A DNA stretch of 64,000 bases from Epiperipatus broadwayi (taxonomy: Eukaryota; Onychophora; Udeonychophora; Euonychophora; Peripatidae), in assembly GCA_028023455.1 (NCBI GenBank), contig JAQFVV010000042.1, positions 4,231,739-4,295,738 on the forward strand, written 5' to 3'. Position numbers and translations under genes: made by a program. Positions 60,435 to 64,000 of this stretch are shown in pieces (positions within the stretch are counted from its first letter, which is position 1; each line of letters starts with the position of its first letter). The notes under the pieces were generated by a model, which did not search any database, had not been told where the DNA came from, and saw nothing but the letters and a program-made list of their open reading frames with translations.

Positions 60435-60449
60435 TTAAAATAAATTTAC

Positions 60450-61231
60450 CTTCATAATAGAAGTTTTCTGTTGATTTGTAATTTCTTCAGGCATGGTTTC
60501 TAAATCTTTACTTTTTTCTTTGTCAAATGGATTCTTTTTCTTAGCAACTTCTTTGGTTTTGGATGAAGGCATTGAATGTTGTTGTTTACGTTTTTTATAC
60601 TCATTCATTAAGGTTTTGATAGTTGGTTCTGTTGCTACAGTATAAATTTTTCCTTCTTGTTGATTTAATTCTTGTAATACTTTTACTGCGACTGGATCTA
60701 CCTGCTTCTCTATCTCTGTTGGTAACATAACATTCTCTCCTTTCTTTTTCCGATGTGATAATTCTGGAAAGTCATCAGGTTGTGCGACCAGAAAAAACAA
60801 CGGCTGATCAGCAATTTTGTCAGCACTGCAAGTAAGTCCTTCTTTATCCAATACCATATCTAAATACATTTGGGTTACATCTGTTAAAGTTTTATAAAAT
60901 TGTTTTAAAAATACTTCTGTATGATAATCAACAGTTAAGTCCTGACTTGCATTTGACAATTTTAATACTGGTTCAGATTCTAAAATGTTTTTGATGTAAT
61001 CTATGGAAAGACGGTCTGAGTGCAAACTGATAGCAAATTGAGTTAGCATGTAAAAAGTCCAACTAGCGGCAGCCTGTTTGTATAGATTAGCTGCAACATC
61101 ACCATGAACTACTTTTTGAAGCAAGAATTTCAAACCAGGACGAGCATCAAATTCTCTAGCAATTATGTAAGATTCATAGAGACAATCCAATAGTTTTAAA
61201 ACATTTCTAGTTGATAAATACCGTAACATAC
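60450..61231 (-). CDS. ARFGEF3: BIG3/ARFGEF3-like protein, penultimate coding exon
   Basis: This 782 bp internal exon follows the acceptor TTTTCAG (61232-61238) with GT|ATG, so its first ATG (61229) is an internal Met, and it ends at the donor AAG|GTAAAT. It codes about 261 residues. The first third is helical and reads LRYLSTRNVLKLLDCLYESY, RPGLKFLLQKVVHGDVAANL and YKQAAASWTFYMLTQFAISL, corresponding to the C-terminal part of large Sec7 exchange factors (BIG2 has an equivalent LLKQE..SLA block). The middle has TDVTQMYLDMVLDKEGLTCS. The basic linker YKKRKQQH plus a Lys-rich tail is a feature I associate with BIG3. No disabling change is seen. The Sec7 domain would lie in exons beyond the window. 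Confidence 0.8.
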
Positions 61232-63564
61232 CTGAAAATAAAAAAGTTATGTTTTAAGAATAATCAATAATGTAATCAAGTTATTATTAATCTTTTATTA
61301 TTTCTTCTATATAATTAAATAAAGCTTACAAATATAGAATATATTTATTAAATACATATAAGAAATAACTGTAGTAAATTCATCTCATTTTTTAGCAGAA
61401 TCGCAAGAACAATTTTCTTTTCTTTTGATCTTTACAGTTCAAGATTTATAATATATATTATCAGAAAGATAAATTCCTAATATCTGCATGCTGAACAAAT
61501 TTAATACAATGCCCTTCAGTGTCAAAACCATAAATGTAAGGAATGAAAATAAATCATTCTCACTTATTTTCTAATAATTTATGTTGACATTTAGACCAAA
61601 CAATAACTCCAAAATGCTTAAAATTTAAATCAATAATGCTCATGTAATCTCACTCAAATTATCTTACAATCAAATTTTCAAAGCTAGAGCTAATTGCTAC
61701 TCATTTTAATAACTTCATGCTGTCAAGAAACTATTACAGAGTAATATTAAATTAAATAGCATCAAGTATGAGTAACCATTTTTCTGCCTTTATAAATTTG
61801 ATCGCAAGTTGATTTGAGTTAAGTTATCTAGACATATCTACAGATTTAAATTTCATGCTTGCTGATATTATTTTCTGGTTTAAATAGTCATTCAAAAGTT
61901 TGAAAATTAAATGAAATGACTTTGAGACTGAAAGGCATTGTATTAAATTTGACGAGTGCTTAGAACTTAGGATTTATCTCTGGCAATACCAAATATTATT
62001 TCAATACTGTTTAATTCAGCCATATATATATATACACACAATAATGGCAAACAATGAGGTTAAAGCGCCTAGCATTATGCAACTTCCATCAATAAACATA
62101 ACATTATTTTTTTTTGTTTTTCAGTCAGCACATTGATCTCATTTAATCAGCTAGATTAATCTGGAACTCTTTAATTAAAAATAATTAAATTATGAATGGG
62201 TAGCTAGATTGGCAGTGGGACATTCCTTGATTTGATTCGCAGATTATGAGTATAATAGGCAGATATGAATAAGCAAATAGTCAAAATAAGAAATAAAATC
62301 CCTGGTCTCCCAAGGGGTTTTTGATAACTTTTATTTTGGGAGTTTGCCCATGTGAATTATTTGGTTTAACAACCATTTATTTGGTTTAACAATACTCATC
62401 ATATTATTTTTAGAAATTTTTATTTAAAATATAGGCAACAAATTTTTATCATGCCAAGAATTAAAACATAGAATTTATTGAATTCTAACTAAAAAATATT
62501 TTGACTAACAAAAACAAAAACGTGTAGGCATTCATTAATACAAACATTATATTTTGATTGTTTATTCTAACATCTTGCACATTCAATTACATAATTCATT
62601 ATTTATTTATTTTTAAAATTATATTTTAAAACTATATAAGTGCATGCATTATCAAATAACTCAACTGCTACTTGACTATTAAACAATAAAATGAAGTTTT
62701 ATCCAAGTAAATATTACATAGTAATTCTAATAGTAATATTAGCGATTAAGCGAATGCACATGCGCTTTAAAGATAAATTATAAATGAATACTCAATTTTT
62801 CCAGACACGAGATATAGTATTTTAGAAAGAATGGAATGAATCCACCCATTCTTTCGACCGAAATGTTTATGTATGGGCAAATCTTAAGTGTGTGGAAATA
62901 AGAGCATGATTATTCATTTATAATTTATCTTTAAAGCGCATATGCATTGGCTTAGTCGCTAATATTACTATTACATAAAAAACATAGCGCTATATAAAAT
63001 AATATCTCATAGTATTTTTGCTTAAAATTAATCTGTGGTTTTAAAATATATATGTATAGTAGACAAGTGCAGGAATCAAAATGTTAGAAAAAAATAACTG
63101 TGAGATTAAATATTACTTATATAAATAAATTCTGCATATAATCTATGAATAACAAAGTACAGGTAAATTAATGTGTGAAACAAAATAATTATACCACAAA
63201 ATATTAAGGAATTGATTGTTCAGACATTTATTATGTTGGACCTAAGACTAATTTATCTACACAGGTAGGATATTCATCAATATAAAAATATTTAAATCTA
63301 ATTCTCAATAATTCATCCTCAGAATATTAGCATTATATGTAATCAAACAAATGATTGGGGGAGAAGTCTAAATCATAGTTAATTTTAAAAATATGCCATT
63401 CAGCATGTTTTGGAATTTTGATCATTAAATAATAAAAAATGATTTTATTTTTATTTTGGTAGTTGACTATCATGAATCTGGTGCAGCACACTTGGCTATT
63501 AATATTTTATAGTAGAATTACCCAGGTTTAACACATTGATATACATGTATTTTATTAATTAAAT
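61232..63564 (-). other. Next upstream intron of the ARFGEF3-like gene
   Basis: No further exon was recognised up to the window edge. The stretch is AT-rich and holds the inverted-repeat element at 62728. Confidence 0.5.
62728..62973. repeat. Inverted-repeat mini-element with 62 bp arms
   Basis: Arms 62728-62789 and 62912-62973 are gap-free inverted copies with about three mismatches (TAATAGTAATATTAGCGA at the outer ends, CTTTAAAGATAAATTATAA inside), around a 122 nt centre. ATTACATA occurs near both outer ends, but its spacing to the arms differs, so a target duplication is not established. Confidence 0.7.
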
Positions 63565-64000
63565 ATTAACTTTAATTGAGGGGAATCTGAACACAGACTT
63601 TCAATCTCCCTTCGACTACCCACTTCATCTTATATAACCGATACCCATAACCACATATATGCGAAAAATATAAATAATCTCCAACATACATATTATGTGT
63701 TGAAGGAGCATTCATCAGTTGGTCCAGATCATCATCTCTTACACACATATATAATCAGTGCTCAGTTTATATTAAGATAACAAATCATCACACTATCTTC
63801 TCTAGTCTCCAACTCTTCAACTATCCATATTATTGAAAATCTGATGATGAAATGCTCAAAGCCTTATTGTCATACCCATGTTGATTTTAAGTCAATATGA
63901 CATCTCATATATAGGACCTTAATATGTCCATTTAAATACACAGAAGATGAATGGGCAGAATTCAGGCTGAATCCATATTTGAATATAAGTATAATGTATA
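63565..64000 (-). mobile_element. Family Y repeat, minus-strand copy running off the window
   Basis: It matches 45430-45845 throughout: tRNA-like end TGTTCAGATTCCCC at about 63580, AACTGATGAATGCTCC at about 63720, AATATAAACTGAGCACTGAT near 63755, and AACATGGGTATGACAATAAG near 63880. Its hammerhead-like core is decayed past CTGATGA. The far end lies beyond the window. Confidence 0.65.

Larger units (their letters stand above)
52312..60449 (-). other. Intron of the ARFGEF3-like gene (8.1 kb)
   Basis: The donor AAG|GTAAAT at 60450/60449 and the acceptor TTTTAG|GAT at 52312/52311 bound it. It contains the F1 snap-back element (52668), a SINE (58173), tRNA-like scraps (56320, 58436) and the polypurine tract (58740). 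Elsewhere (53046-56300 and 56410-58160) I see only AT-rich sequence, apart from a 9 bp hairpin near 57138-57178. Confidence 0.75.

Overview
The window is strongly AT-rich, intron- and transposon-dominated animal nuclear DNA, with no prokaryotic-style gene packing, operons or ribosome binding sites. I favour an invertebrate with large introns. A mollusc, possibly a cephalopod, fits the dense tRNA-derived SINEs, RTE retrotransposons and Penelope-like remains, but the species cannot be fixed from the sequence and no search was run.

The only host gene I can support lies at the right end on the minus strand: the last two coding exons of a BIG3/ARFGEF3-like protein (61231-60450, then 52311-52072). 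They are joined across an 8.1 kb intron with good GT/AG borders in matching phase. The stop codon is at 52072, so transcription runs right to left and the 3' UTR lies below 52072. The intron holds SINEs, a near-perfect 150 bp snap-back element and a 650 bp polypurine tract.

The rest (1-52 kb) is a layered bed of mobile elements. (a) Four decayed copies of one RTE-type non-LTR retrotransposon (2985-4520 minus, 11890-13995 minus, 17735-24420 plus and split by insertions, 42431-45085 minus). (b) C-terminal remnants of two other non-LTR types, one at 15195/38695 and one at 10481/35366; the 35366 copy is bounded by a perfect 17 bp target duplication. (c) Two terminal fragments carrying a Penelope-type GIY-YIG endonuclease (17181, 32495). 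(d) Two non-coding hAT-like elements with terminal inverted repeats and 8 bp duplications (8975, 28868). (e) Nine copies of one short tRNA-derived SINE in two subfamilies, several with clear target duplications, plus two or three further tRNA-like repeat families.

The most unusual content is a set of snap-back (palindromic) retroposon-like elements at 7953, 25313, 34211 and 52668. Each has a short unpaired leader, two long inverted arms of which the right one reaches the exact right edge, and an 11-14 bp flanking direct repeat. A second unusual item is a dispersed repeat family (11.5, 27.5, 35.0, 45.6, 63.7 kb) with a hammerhead-ribozyme-like core whose helix II stays largely paired between the better copies. 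A related core sits in the 34 kb hairpin. No CRISPR array, rRNA or intact functional tRNA gene was seen.
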